Assembly: GCA_944389425.1 (NCBI GenBank) | Contig: CALXMH010000009.1 | Location: forward strand, 1 to 54,714 | Reading direction: 5' to 3' | Source of the DNA: an uncultured Clostridia bacterium | GTDB lineage: Bacteria; Bacillota; Clostridia; TANB77; CAG-508 | Length of the DNA stretch: 54,714 bases | In this document: positions 6,736 to 16,294 of the stretch, piece after piece | How the letters are laid out: every line of letters starts with the position of its first letter | Numbering within the stretch: position 1 is the stretch's first letter | Notes under the pieces: generated by a model | Databases searched by the model: none | What the model saw: only the letters and a program-made list of their open reading frames with translations | What the model was told of the DNA's origin: nothing | Translations under genes and position numbers: made by a program

Positions 6736-8778
6736 TTATACTTCCTTTTTGTTTGTTATTATTCTTAGTATTTCTGCAACACTCCATGCTTGTGCAATTG
6801 CACCTTTTGGTAAGAATGGTGCTTTTGAATCATATATTTCAGATATGCTCCCTATTCCACCATTATTGTAAAATTCTTTTTTAAATACCTTCTCTACTTC
6901 TTGCATAAATTTTAAATATTCTTCTTTCAGTTCTAATTTTTCTTTTTTGTTTTTTACATCTTTTATTTGATTTACTAAACTATTATTATATAGACCTAAA
7001 AGCCAAGGCCATGTAATTCCTTGATGATAACTCATATCTCTTCTAAATGCATTTCCTTCATAAGTCTCTACGTATCCCTCTTCTCCTTTTGCAAGCGTTT
7101 TTAATCCATACTTGTTAAGTAATTTTGATTTTACTGTTTTTAGCATTTCTTTTGCTATTTCACCATTTGGTTCAATTATTGGATATGATAGTGATGTTGC
7201 AAATAATTGGTTTGGTCTTATTTTACTGTCTCCAATTACATCATATAAACATTTTCTTTTTTTGTTATAGAATTTCTCTGTAAATGATTTACGTGTTTGT
7301 TCCGCCATTTCAGCATATATGTTTGCATCTGTTTTTTCACCATATTTAATACATAATGCTTCTAATATCTTTAAGGCATTGTACCATAATGCATTTATTT
7401 CTACTGCTTTTCCATTTCTTGGAGTTACGGCAAAGTCATCGTATTTTGCATCCATCCAAGTATTTTGTGTTTTATCTGTTCCACTTACTATTAAATTATC
7501 TTCATCTAGGTATATATTATTATCGTCTAAATCTATTCCGTTTTTATAAGATGCTATAATTCTTTTTAAAATATCGTATAGTTCTCTTTTTACAAATATA
7601 TAATCTCCTGTGTAATCTATATATTTTTTTACTTGTTCAAATAAAAGAAGTGAACTATCTACGCTATTATACAAAGGTCTATTATCAAATCCAGAATATC
7701 CATTTGGCACTAGTCCAAATTTAATGTTTCTTGTAAATGTTAATATTACTTCTTTTGCTATTTCAAATCTTCTAGTTTTAAGTAATAAGCCTTCATATGA
7801 AATAAGAGCATCTCTTCCCCAATCTAGGAACCATGGATAACCTGCAATTATTGTATGTAGTCCAAAACTTGGTCTATACACTACAAAATTGTCTATACTT
7901 ATTACCAAATCTTTTATAAATTCTTTTTCTTGTTTTTCTTCTTTGGTATCTTTTGGATTTTTCCATGCCAAATTGCTTTCATATACGATATTTTCTAGTC
8001 TGTCTATTTCAGATTGTATAATTTCATTAACATTTAGTTCTTCAATATTATCTTCCATTGAGCATATTATTGAAATTTCTTTTTCTTCTTTTGGTTTTAA
8101 TTCTATTTCATAGGTTCCAGCAACTGCATGATTTTCTTCTGGAAAAAATCCTCTTTTTTCTTCCTCTATATAATACATATTGTTAAATGTGTTATTTTTG
8201 TATTCTATATAATTTCCATCACTAGATTGTATATATATTGGACTTTCTCCAATATTATCTACAACTATTTTTACTTTCCTTCCTTTAAGTTCTTGTCTTA
8301 AATTATAAGTTTTACCTGTATTCATACAATGAAAATCTCTAAAGTTAATTATTGGAGTTATGTTTATTTTAGCGCTATTTGTGCCATTTTTTATTTTGTA
8401 TAATATACAAACTGTATTTTTCCCATATTGCATACAAATTGTTTTTTCAATATTTACATCTTCAACTTTATATTTAAATACTGGCATATACTTTTTTTCA
8501 AATGTTTCTTGTAATTTAAATCCTTCTGATATGTAATTTTTGCATACATTCGTATATAATACATGTTTTGTACCATTGATTTCTATGCTTTCATCTAATT
8601 TTGAAAGTATTAAATAACGTCTTGCAGGTGGTGTAAGTGCTGCAATTAAAAGTCCGTGATATTTTCTAGTATTCGCACCAATTATAGTAGAAGATGCATA
8701 TCCTCCTATACCATTTGTTATTATCCATTCTTTTTCTAAACATTCTTTTAAAGATAATTCTTTCTTCAAATATTTCAT
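6736..8778 (-). CDS. Glycogen debranching enzyme (amylo-alpha-1,6-glucosidase)
   Basis: A 680-residue protein with the bacterial GDE architecture. The N-terminal domain ([26 protein letters not shown]) is a beta-sandwich. The C-terminal (alpha/alpha)6 glucosidase domain (about residues 290-675) contains [41 protein letters not shown] and a C-terminal [16 protein letters not shown]. It hydrolyses alpha-1,6 branches of glycogen or related glucans in the cytoplasm. It sits between a yvcK-like gene and ruvC, only 1 nt from ruvC, so context says nothing specific beyond operon membership. No glycogen synthesis genes are in the window. Confidence 0.93.
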   Translation of the reverse strand: MKYLKKELSLKECLEKEWIITNGIGGYASSTIIGANTRKYHGLLIAALTPPARRYLILSKLDESIEINGTKHVLYTNVCKNYISEGFKLQETFEKKYMPVFKYKVEDVNIEKTICMQYGKNTVCILYKIKNGTNSAKINITPIINFRDFHCMNTGKTYNLRQELKGRKVKIVVDNIGESPIYIQSSDGNYIEYKNNTFNNMYYIEEEKRGFFPEENHAVAGTYEIELKPKEEKEISIICSMEDNIEELNVNEIIQSEIDRLENIVYESNLAWKNPKDTKEEKQEKEFIKDLVISIDNFVVYRPSFGLHTIIAGYPWFLDWGRDALISYEGLLLKTRRFEIAKEVILTFTRNIKFGLVPNGYSGFDNRPLYNSVDSSLLLFEQVKKYIDYTGDYIFVKRELYDILKRIIASYKNGIDLDDNNIYLDEDNLIVSGTDKTQNTWMDAKYDDFAVTPRNGKAVEINALWYNALKILEALCIKYGEKTDANIYAEMAEQTRKSFTEKFYNKKRKCLYDVIGDSKIRPNQLFATSLSYPIIEPNGEIAKEMLKTVKSKLLNKYGLKTLAKGEEGYVETYEGNAFRRDMSYHQGITWPWLLGLYNNSLVNQIKDVKNKKEKLELKEEYLKFMQEVEKVFKKEFYNNGGIGSISEIYDSKAPFLPKGAIAQAWSVAEILRIITNKKEV

Positions 8779-8808
8779 TTATGTTCCTCCAATGTTTATT
8801 CCTTTGTA

Positions 8809-10542
8809 TTAATGTTTTGCTCTTTTTGCAGTTTTCCTTGTTTTTTGTTTTTTATCTGCTAGTCTTTCTGGCTTTTCTTTTGACTCTTTTTTTGCCTTAG
8901 GTTCTTTTTTTATTTTAGGTTCTTTTTGCTTTTTAGGAAGTTTTTCTGCTACTTTTTCTTGTTCATCTCTTTTTTGGTTTACTCTATATAGTGAACCTGT
9001 TTCTTCATATATTTTTATGTTTTCTAATCTAGTTTCATCACTAGATTTAATATCTTGTATTCTTTCTTGATATTTTTCTGCAAATTTGCTTTTTGTTTTT
9101 GGTCTATTTTTGTTTTCAATTTTTTTGTTTACTTTTTTTACATTTTTTTGAATCTTTTCTTTTTTCTTTTCTTGTTTCTTTTGATCTTTTAATTTTGAGT
9201 TAAGTAATATATATTTTGTATCATATTGTTGGTCTTTAAATTTAAGATCTGTACGAATTAGTTCCATTATTGCAACAGCTACTGTATCTGCATCATGTCT
9301 TATTTTTTCTCCTTCGATTCTAGACATGTGTTTATGTATTACATTTACTCCTAAACTAGAAACTTTTGCTAAATCTATTTCTACTAAATCTGATCCTTGT
9401 TTGTTATACTTTCTAATATATTCAGGTACAACCTCACCTGTATCACATATACAGTAATCTATTATTTTCCCCCCTGCATGGTCTATTATAGCTTGTATAT
9501 GTTCAGAAATTGAATAATTATCTGTTTGTCCAGGTTCTGTCATTATGTTGCTTACATATATTTTAAAAGCTTTACTTTCTTTAATTGTTTTTGCTACATT
9601 CTTTACTAATAAATTAGGTATTACATTTGTATATAAGCTTCCTGGTCCTATAACAATTGCATCTGCTTCTGCTATTGCTTCTAATACACCTGGTGCTGGC
9701 TTACAGTTTGAAGGTGTTATATAAATTCTATTAATTTTTGTTACTTTTTCATATGCTACTTCCGGTATTTTATCTTTTTCTCTAACTACTGTTCCATCTT
9801 CTAGTTCTGCACATATTGTAATTTCATCTGCTGTAACTGGCAAAACTTTTCCTGTTATGTTTAAAACTCTATTTGAGTTTTCTATACTATCTGTTATGTT
9901 ATTAAATATTTCATTCATTGCAGATAAATAAATATCTCCAAAAGAAAGATTTCTTAGTCTATCATTTTTAAATTTATAATTCATTAAATATTCCATCATT
10001 TCAGAGTCTGTTGCTAATGCTGAAATTCCGCTTTTAATGTCATCAAAAGGCAATAAATTCAATTGTGCTCTTGAATCTGTTGGTGCTTTTCCATAATCTG
10101 AAACTGTTACAATTGCGGTTATATTATTTGTATAGTTTTTTAATCCTTTTATTATTGTATCGGTTCCTTCTCCTCCACCAATTACTACTATTTTAGGGCC
10201 TTCTTCATACACTTTTTTGTTAAATATTAAAGATTGTATGTTTACTTGTGCTTTTTTTCTGTTTTCTTCGTTTCCTTGGTCATTAGCTTCTATAACAAGC
10301 TCTAATGTTCTTTTTTGTATGTATATTAAGCCTAATATTGCACATGTAAATCCTAGTACAAACATAGCTATTATTTTAATAACGCCTTCTATTGAAATTT
10401 CTTTTAATACTAATATTTCAGATATTCCATAGCATACTAATACAATTCCTATTAAAATTAGGAACATCCATCTTTTTATTTTTGTACTTCCTTTAAACCA
10501 TCCAAAAAAACCTTTCATTTTATATTTATTCCTCCCCAACAA
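8809..10542 (-). CDS. Divergent YvcK/CofD-like protein with membrane anchor and lysine-rich tail
   Basis: 577 residues, far longer than the typical ~320 of YvcK. Residues about 25-75 form two membrane helices. Residues about 115-425 are the YvcK/CofD fold (VVIGGGEGTDTIIKGLKNYT, AIVIGPGSLYTNVIPNLLV). About 430-577 is a K/E-rich, disordered-looking tail. The usual DDGGSSGRLR nucleotide loop is replaced by SDYGKAPTDSRAQ, so substrate binding may differ. YvcK proteins affect cell-wall and carbon metabolism and bind UDP-sugars. The start overlaps the 3' end of murB by 17 nt, fitting a wall-related role. Known for the family: role in morphogenesis; inferred here: membrane localisation. Confidence 0.85.
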   Translation of the reverse strand: MLGRNKYKMKGFFGWFKGSTKIKRWMFLILIGIVLVCYGISEILVLKEISIEGVIKIIAMFVLGFTCAILGLIYIQKRTLELVIEANDQGNEENRKKAQVNIQSLIFNKKVYEEGPKIVVIGGGEGTDTIIKGLKNYTNNITAIVTVSDYGKAPTDSRAQLNLLPFDDIKSGISALATDSEMMEYLMNYKFKNDRLRNLSFGDIYLSAMNEIFNNITDSIENSNRVLNITGKVLPVTADEITICAELEDGTVVREKDKIPEVAYEKVTKINRIYITPSNCKPAPGVLEAIAEADAIVIGPGSLYTNVIPNLLVKNVAKTIKESKAFKIYVSNIMTEPGQTDNYSISEHIQAIIDHAGGKIIDYCICDTGEVVPEYIRKYNKQGSDLVEIDLAKVSSLGVNVIHKHMSRIEGEKIRHDADTVAVAIMELIRTDLKFKDQQYDTKYILLNSKLKDQKKQEKKKEKIQKNVKKVNKKIENKNRPKTKSKFAEKYQERIQDIKSSDETRLENIKIYEETGSLYRVNQKRDEQEKVAEKLPKKQKEPKIKKEPKAKKESKEKPERLADKKQKTRKTAKRAKH

Positions 10543-11449
10543 TTTGTATTTCTGGTTCTATATTAACATTAAATTTTTTATATACCTCTTCTTTTATGTA
10601 TTTTATTAGGTCTAGAATATCTTTTGAAGTAGCATTTCCATTATTTACTACAAAACCTGCATGTTTGGTAGATACTTCTGCTCCTCCTATTTTATATCCT
10701 TTTAATCCACATTCATCAATTAGTTTTGCGGTTATAAAGCCCTCTCCTCGTTTAAAAGTGCTTCCCGCACTTGGTTTGTCTATTGGCTGCTTTTCATTTC
10801 TAGATAATATATTTTCTTTCATTTTATTTTCTATTTCTTTAATATTACCTTTTGGTAATTCTATCACGGTTTTAAGAATAATTCCATTAATTTTCGAAAA
10901 AATACTATTTCTATATACAAATTTATGCTCACTATTGCTTATTGTTTTTATATCTCCATTAAAATCTATAAATGTAGTTTCTTTTACAATTTCTCTAATT
11001 TCTGAGCCATATGCTCCGGCATTCATTTTTATTGCCCCACCAACAGTTCCTGGTATTCCAACTGCAAATTCTAATCCTGTTGCATTATGTTCTTTTGCAA
11101 TTTTAGATAGTTTTATAATAGGTACTCCACAACCGGCAGTTATCAATATTTTATTTTCTTTTTCTTCTATATTGATTTCTTTTAAATTAGGTTGTAAAGT
11201 AATTCCTCTTATTCCTTTATCTGTTACTAATAAATTTGTTCCATTTCCTACTATATTTAAGTTTATATTATTTTGTTTTGCATATTCTAATATTTCTTTT
11301 AATTCTATCTCATTATCTATTTTAATAAAAATATCTGCTGGTCCGCCTGTTTTAAATGAAGTATGTTTACTCATTGGTTCATCTTTTAAAATATTTGCAT
11401 ATTTAAATTTTGATTTTAAATCTTTATATACATAGTCTTTATCTAGCAT
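10526..11449 (-). CDS. murB: UDP-N-acetylenolpyruvoylglucosamine reductase
   Basis: 307 residues, type II-like MurB, an FAD enzyme reducing UDP-GlcNAc-enolpyruvate to UDP-MurNAc in peptidoglycan precursor synthesis. Visible motifs are HTSFKTGGPADIFIKI, NGTNLLVTDKG, the FAD-binding AVGIPGTVGGAIKMNAGAYG, the active-site segment SAGSTFKRGEGF and a C-terminal AGFVVNNGNATSKDI with the conserved acid EPEIQIVG. GGAGGAAATAG precedes the ATG. It lies between fhs (15 nt) and the yvcK-like gene (overlap), a common Firmicutes pairing. Confidence 0.97.
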   Translation of the reverse strand: MLDKDYVYKDLKSKFKYANILKDEPMSKHTSFKTGGPADIFIKIDNEIELKEILEYAKQNNINLNIVGNGTNLLVTDKGIRGITLQPNLKEINIEEKENKILITAGCGVPIIKLSKIAKEHNATGLEFAVGIPGTVGGAIKMNAGAYGSEIREIVKETTFIDFNGDIKTISNSEHKFVYRNSIFSKINGIILKTVIELPKGNIKEIENKMKENILSRNEKQPIDKPSAGSTFKRGEGFITAKLIDECGLKGYKIGGAEVSTKHAGFVVNNGNATSKDILDLIKYIKEEVYKKFNVNIEPEIQIVGEE

Positions 11450-11463
11450 CTATTTCCTCCATT

Positions 11464-13125
11464 TTAGAATATACCAAAAATTTCTCCTTTTTCATCCACT
11501 CCAATATTTTCTGCTGCTGGAACTTTTGGAAGTCCTGGCATGGTAAATATCTTTCCGGCTAAAACTACAACAAATCCTGCTCCACTTCTTAATACAACAT
11601 CTCTTACAGTTATTTTAAATGGATCTTTGATAACTAATTTTTTAGGGTCATCAGATAATGAATATTGAGTTTTTGCAATACATATTGGAAGATTTTTATA
11701 ACCTAACTTTTCTATTTTTTCTATTCCTTTTAATGCTTCATCACTATATTCTACTCCGCTTGCTCCATAAATTTTAGTTGTTAATTTTTCAATTTTGGTT
11801 TTTATATCATCTTCTAAATTATATACATATTTAAGTTCATTATTATTCTCGCATAATTTAATTACCTTTTCTGCTAAATCTTTTGCTCCATTTCCGCCTT
11901 TTCCCCAAGACTCAATTAAACTTAATTCTACTCCTACTTTTTCTAATTCATGTCTTAAAGTTTCTATTTCCATATTGGTATCTTGTAGATATTTATTAAT
12001 TCCAACTATTACTGGTATATTGTATTTATTCTTAATGTTATCTATATGTTTTAAAAGATTTGGTATTCCATTTTTTAGTGCTTCTATATTTTCTTTTTCG
12101 AGTTCTTCCTTAGTTGCTCCTCCATGATATTTAAGTGCTTTAATTGTTGCGACACACACAACTCCATCTGGATTTATATTGCTCTTTCTACATTTTATAT
12201 CAAAGAATTTTTCTGCTCCTAAATCAGCTCCAAATCCTGCTTCTGTTACAACATAATCTGCTAATTTCATCGCCATATTAGTTGCTACTACACTATTACA
12301 TCCATGTGCAATATTTGCAAATGGGCCACCATGAACTATTGCTGGTGTATTTTCTAATGTTTGAACTAAATTTGGATTAAAAGCATCTTTTAAAAGTGCT
12401 GTCATTGCACCTTCTGCTTTTAAGTCTTTTGCTCTTACAGGCTCTTCTTTATCGTTATATCCTATTATTATATTGGAAATTCTTTCTTTTAAATCGTTTA
12501 AATCTTTTGCCAAGCAAAAAATTGCCATTATTTCTGATGCAACAGATATATCAAATCCATCTTCCCTTGGAATCATATTTTTTTCTTCGTTTAAGTTTAT
12601 TTCTATTTTTCTTAATGCTCTATCATTTAAGTCTACACATCTTTTCCATACAACTTTTTTTATATTTAATTGGTTTCCAAAGAAAATATGATTATCTATC
12701 ATTGCGGCAAGTAAATTATTTGCAGATGTAATTGCATGTATGTCACCTGTGAAATGCAAGTTTATTTCATCCATTGGAACAATTTGAGAATAGCCTCCAC
12801 CTGTTGCTCCTCCTTTTATTCCAAAAACAGGACCCAGTGATGGTTCTCTTAATGCTAATATTGATTTTTTTCCTATCTTTCTTAGTCCATCTGCTAATCC
12901 AATGGCCATAGTAGTTTTTCCTTCTCCAAGTGGAGTTGGATTTATAGATGTCATTAATATTAATTTCCCATTTTTATTGTTTCCTATTTCTTCTAATATT
13001 TTATTAGAAATTTTTGCTTTATACTTTCCATATGACTCTAAATATTCTTCCTTTATTCCTAAGTTTTCAGCAATTTCGTTTATCTTTTTTATATTTGCTT
13101 TTCTTGCTATTTCAATATCTTTCAT
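11464..13125 (-). CDS. fhs: Formate-tetrahydrofolate ligase
   Basis: 553 residues, the usual length. It makes 10-formyl-THF from formate, THF and ATP, entering one-carbon metabolism or the methyl branch of acetogenesis. The P-loop-like TPLGEGKTTMAIGL, GIKGGATGGGYSQIVPMDEINLHFTGD, FANIAHGCNSV and MPGLPKVPAAENI are diagnostic. ATG 13125 is preferred to the ATG six bases upstream because GGAGGG would touch the first ATG but is 7 nt from the second. It is next to a DUF212 gene and upstream of murB. No other Wood-Ljungdahl genes are visible. Confidence 0.97.
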   Translation of the reverse strand: MKDIEIARKANIKKINEIAENLGIKEEYLESYGKYKAKISNKILEEIGNNKNGKLILMTSINPTPLGEGKTTMAIGLADGLRKIGKKSILALREPSLGPVFGIKGGATGGGYSQIVPMDEINLHFTGDIHAITSANNLLAAMIDNHIFFGNQLNIKKVVWKRCVDLNDRALRKIEINLNEEKNMIPREDGFDISVASEIMAIFCLAKDLNDLKERISNIIIGYNDKEEPVRAKDLKAEGAMTALLKDAFNPNLVQTLENTPAIVHGGPFANIAHGCNSVVATNMAMKLADYVVTEAGFGADLGAEKFFDIKCRKSNINPDGVVCVATIKALKYHGGATKEELEKENIEALKNGIPNLLKHIDNIKNKYNIPVIVGINKYLQDTNMEIETLRHELEKVGVELSLIESWGKGGNGAKDLAEKVIKLCENNNELKYVYNLEDDIKTKIEKLTTKIYGASGVEYSDEALKGIEKIEKLGYKNLPICIAKTQYSLSDDPKKLVIKDPFKITVRDVVLRSGAGFVVVLAGKIFTMPGLPKVPAAENIGVDEKGEIFGIF

Positions 13126-13137
13126 TAGCATCCCTCC

Positions 13138-13578
13138 TTATACAATAAAGCCAACTACTATTCCTATTAATGCTCCAACAAACACTTCAATTGGGGTATG
13201 TCCTAATACTTCAACAAGTTTTTCTTGAACTTGCTCTGTTGCTAAACCTGGTGTACTTACAAGTTTGTTTAATATTTTAGCTTGTTTACCAGCAGCTCTT
13301 CTAACGCCTGCTGCATCGTACATAACAACTAATGACATTATTACTGCTAGCCCAAAAATAGCAGAGTCGAATCCTAAGTCTCGACCTATTAAAGTACTTA
13401 AAGAGCATACAACTGCGGAGTGAGAGCTGGGCATTCCTCCTGCTCCAAGTATTCTTTTAAAATTAAATCTTTTTTCTTTTATTAAATCCCAAATAGTTTT
13501 AAAGATTTGTATTCCAAGCCATATGAACATTGGAACTATTATATATTTGTTAAATGTAAATTCTTCTATCCCTGGCAT
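13138..13578 (-). CDS. DUF212 / YuiD-family membrane protein
   Basis: 146 residues with three or four membrane helices and the signature GGMPSSHSAVVCSLSTLIGRD followed by YDAAGVRRAAGKQAKILN. This family is related to PAP2 and vanadium-haloperoxidase phosphatases. The conserved SSHS and D..GVRR resemble a phosphatase active site. A lipid-phosphate or undecaprenyl-pyrophosphate phosphatase role is often suggested but not established. A TATAAT at 13604-13609 suggests a possible local promoter after xseB. Confidence 0.9.
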   Translation of the reverse strand: MPGIEEFTFNKYIIVPMFIWLGIQIFKTIWDLIKEKRFNFKRILGAGGMPSSHSAVVCSLSTLIGRDLGFDSAIFGLAVIMSLVVMYDAAGVRRAAGKQAKILNKLVSTPGLATEQVQEKLVEVLGHTPIEVFVGALIGIVVGFIV

Positions 13579-13636
13579 TATATTTTCCCCTTTATTTATT
13601 TTTATTATACTTACAAATAGTTATTCTTACAGTTTT

Positions 13637-13879
13637 TTAATTTGTTACTTCATCCTCTTGAACAAACTTTTCTTCTGTAACACCATCTTCTTTTTTTATT
13701 AATATATTAATTCTTTTTTCAGCATTTTCTAATATTTCGTTGCATTGTTTTGAAAGTTTAATTCCTTCTTCAAATTTTTTTACAGAATCTTCAAGATTTA
13801 ATGTTCCTTTTTCTAATTCTTGTACTACTTCTTGTAATTTTTGAATTGTTTCCTCAAAAGACATATCATTTTTTGCCAT
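13637..13879 (-). CDS. xseB: Exodeoxyribonuclease VII small subunit
   Basis: 80 residues with the family core SFEETIQKLQEVVQELEKGTLNLEDSVKKFEEGIKL, a two-helix coiled coil that packs on XseA. The ExoVII complex degrades single-stranded DNA to oligonucleotides. GGAGGTATTTT precedes the ATG. It is separated from xseA by one unrelated membrane-protein gene, whereas the two subunits are normally adjacent. Confidence 0.95.
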   Translation of the reverse strand: MAKNDMSFEETIQKLQEVVQELEKGTLNLEDSVKKFEEGIKLSKQCNEILENAEKRINILIKKEDGVTEEKFVQEDEVTN

Positions 13880-13893
13880 AAAATACCTCCCAA

Positions 13894-14376
13894 TTATTTT
13901 TCTTCAACTGTTTCGTTTTTAATATCTGCTTCATACCACATAAGTACTTCTGTTGTATTTTTATCAACAACACTTACTGAGTATTTTCCGTCTTCTGTTT
14001 TTTCATCTATTTTAAAAGTAACACTATCATCCTCGCCCCATTTATTTTTTACTAGTTCTATTGCTTTTTCGTCATCTGCCATTTCTTCTTTTTGATTTTC
14101 TGTAATGTTTTCATCCTCTGTTTTGTCATTTCCATTATTATTTGTATTTTCTACTACATTGCTTACTGTTTCATTTTCAGTTGCTTCATTTCCTTCTACT
14201 TCGTTTCCCATTTCATTATTTATCCAGTTTAAAGCATTATTTACAGCTTCGTTAACAGAATTATTAGTAGTTTCATTATTCACCACATTATCTGATTTAG
14301 TAAAAACTATTACTGCTCCAACAACTATTAGTGCTATTGCAAGCACTATTAACAATATTTTTGTACTTTTATCCAA
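13894..14376 (-). CDS. Signal-anchored Asn-rich hypothetical inserted between xseA and xseB
   Basis: 160 residues. A hydrophobic anchor (residues about 6-27) is followed by a low-complexity N/E/T-rich linker (about 30-98) and a small C-terminal domain (about 100-158) with AIELVKNKWGEDDSVTFKIDE and YSVSVVDKNTTEVLMWYEAD. The C-terminal part recalls small PepSY-like or secreted Firmicutes domains, but I do not assign a family. It is predicted to be extracytoplasmic. It sits 26 nt after xseA and 14 nt before xseB, so it is cotranscribed with an unrelated nuclease. Confidence 0.75.
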   Translation of the reverse strand: MDKSTKILLIVLAIALIVVGAVIVFTKSDNVVNNETTNNSVNEAVNNALNWINNEMGNEVEGNEATENETVSNVVENTNNNGNDKTEDENITENQKEEMADDEKAIELVKNKWGEDDSVTFKIDEKTEDGKYSVSVVDKNTTEVLMWYEADIKNETVEEK

Positions 14377-14402
14377 TTTTAATCTCTCCTCCTTAAAAAA
14401 AT

Positions 14403-15590
14403 TTATAATATTCTTGCATTTTTAACTCCATCATTAAATTTAAGTGTAATTTCGTCATCTTTATTTAATAATTGTGCACTATTTATAATTTTTCCTTGTT
14501 TTTCTGTTAAACAATATCCTCTTGTTAATGTTTTTAAAGGACTTAAAGTATCTAATTTAGTTATTATCTCTGCACTTTTACTTTTTACATCTTTTAATTT
14601 TATATTAATTGCATTTTCTAAGTTTTTAATTATATTATCTAATAAAATATATTGTTCGTTTATTCTTTGTGTAGGATTTGTAAATACCGGAGATTGTTTT
14701 GTTTTTTCATAAAGTAGCTTCATGTATTCTATTTTTTTCTTTAAAGCTAATTTTGCTCTACTATTATATGTATCTATTTTATCTTTTACTTCTTTTATGT
14801 CTGCAACTGCAAGTTCAGCTGCTGCCGATGGTGTTGGTGCTCTTAAATCTGCCACGAAATCTGCTATTGTAAAATCTGTTTCATGTCCTACAGCTGATAT
14901 TATAGGAATTTCAGATTTATAAATTGCATGTGCCACAACTTCTTCATTAAATGGCCACAAATCTTCTAATGAGCCTCCACCTCTTGCTATTATTAATACA
15001 TCTGCTAGTTTATTTTCATTCATAAAATTTATTGCATCTGCAATTTTTTCTCCTGCTCCTTCACCCTGTACAGGAACTGGATATAATCTTATATGAACAT
15101 TAGGGTTTCTTCTGGTAGAAACATTTATTATATCTCTTATTACAGCTCCTGTTTTAGATGTTAAAACACCAATTGTTTCTGGCATAAATGGGATTTTCTT
15201 TTTATGATTTATATCAAAATATCCTTCTTTTTCTAATTTTCTTTTAAGTTCTTCATATGCTTGATATAAACTTCCTATTCCGTCTTGTTTCATTGCTTTG
15301 CAGTAAATTTGGTATACACCATCTCTTTCATAAACAGCAACTGTACCTAGAATTAGTACCTTCATTCCATCTTTTGGTATAAAATTTAATGTGCTATTTG
15401 CATTTTTAAACATTATGCATTTTATTAAGCTTGTTCCATCTTTTAATGTAAAATACATGTGTCCAGTATAATGATGTTTAAAGTTTGATATTTCACCTTT
15501 TACAAATACATTATTTAAAAATTCATCACTATCTATTTTATCTTTTATGTATTTATTTAGTTGTGTAACTGATAAAGGTTCTGGCTTCAT
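14403..15590 (-). CDS. xseA: Exodeoxyribonuclease VII large subunit
   Basis: 395 residues. An N-terminal OB fold (PLSVTQLNKYIKDKIDSDEF, VFVKGEISNFKHHYTGHMYFTLKD) is followed by the catalytic core with GVLTSKTGAVIRDI, RGGGSLEDLWPFNEE and SAVGHETDFTIADFVADLRAPTPSAAAELA. These are hallmarks of XseA. The C-terminal coiled coil (about 255-340) binds multiple XseB copies. Lies between nusB and the Asn-rich gene in the asp23-nusB operon. Confidence 0.97.
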   Translation of the reverse strand: MKPEPLSVTQLNKYIKDKIDSDEFLNNVFVKGEISNFKHHYTGHMYFTLKDGTSLIKCIMFKNANSTLNFIPKDGMKVLILGTVAVYERDGVYQIYCKAMKQDGIGSLYQAYEELKRKLEKEGYFDINHKKKIPFMPETIGVLTSKTGAVIRDIINVSTRRNPNVHIRLYPVPVQGEGAGEKIADAINFMNENKLADVLIIARGGGSLEDLWPFNEEVVAHAIYKSEIPIISAVGHETDFTIADFVADLRAPTPSAAAELAVADIKEVKDKIDTYNSRAKLALKKKIEYMKLLYEKTKQSPVFTNPTQRINEQYILLDNIIKNLENAINIKLKDVKSKSAEIITKLDTLSPLKTLTRGYCLTEKQGKIINSAQLLNKDDEITLKFNDGVKNARIL

Positions 15591-15602
15591 TTATTCACCT
15601 CT

Positions 15603-16004
15603 CTATTTTTCTGCTACTACACTTGCTAAAACACCATTTATAAATGCTGGTGCAGATTCTTCTGAGTATTTTTTTGCCAAATCAACAACTTCATTTATAA
15701 CTACTTTAAATGGTGTTTCTGTATATTTTATTTCATATATAGCTAGTTTAAGTAATGCAACATTAATTTTAGAGATTCTATCTAGTTTCCAATCTTTTTT
15801 TAAGTTATTAGATATTATTGTTTCTAATTCTTGTTTTTTATTATTAATTCCAACTATCATTTTTTTAATATATTCTATAGTTGCATTATCATTTATTTCA
15901 TTATTTTCTATAAACATGTTAATATGTTCTTCTGTTATGTCTTTTTGCACTTCTATTTCATATAATGCTTTAAAAAGCATTTCTCTTGCTTCTGATCTTT
16001 TCAT
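15603..16004 (-). CDS. nusB: Transcription antitermination factor NusB
   Basis: 133 residues, all-helical NusB: RSEAREMLFKALYEIEV at the N-terminus, DRISKINVALLKLAIYEIKYTETPFKVVINEVVDLAKKYS in the middle and the terminal FINGVLA. NusB pairs with S10 on BoxA to allow rRNA antitermination. It follows the asp23/amaP/DUF2273 set and precedes xseA, an arrangement common in Clostridia. Confidence 0.96.
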   Translation of the reverse strand: MKRSEAREMLFKALYEIEVQKDITEEHINMFIENNEINDNATIEYIKKMIVGINNKKQELETIISNNLKKDWKLDRISKINVALLKLAIYEIKYTETPFKVVINEVVDLAKKYSEESAPAFINGVLASVVAEK

Positions 16005-16076
16005 TTATTTTTCCCCTTATATTTGTCCTATAATTTTAAACATGGGACGAAGCTAAGCCCCGCCCCTTGTGTTTTA

Positions 16077-16280
16077 TTACATTTTATCTATAATCTTTTT
16101 TAATTTTTCCTTTACAGTATATTTATTGTATTGGACATAATTTCCTACAAATATTCCTATAACTATAAGTATTATTCCTATAATTAATCTGTATAGTTGT
16201 GTACATAATATAAGTACAGCAATTAGTCCACCTATTATAGCTCCTTTGTATTGATCCCAAAATTGTTTCATGTTATCCAT
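16077..16280 (-). CDS. DUF2273 small membrane protein
   Basis: 67 residues with a glycine-containing hydrophobic stretch (about 13-50) that spans the membrane twice, and a basic C-terminus YTVKEKLKKIIDKM. The N-terminus MDNMKQFWDQYKGAIIGGLIAVLI is typical of DUF2273 proteins, which are encoded with Asp23 and AmaP. A role in recruiting the Asp23 layer at the membrane is inferred from context. Confidence 0.88.
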   Translation of the reverse strand: MDNMKQFWDQYKGAIIGGLIAVLILCTQLYRLIIGIILIVIGIFVGNYVQYNKYTVKEKLKKIIDKM

Positions 16281-16294
16281 AATAAATTTACCTC

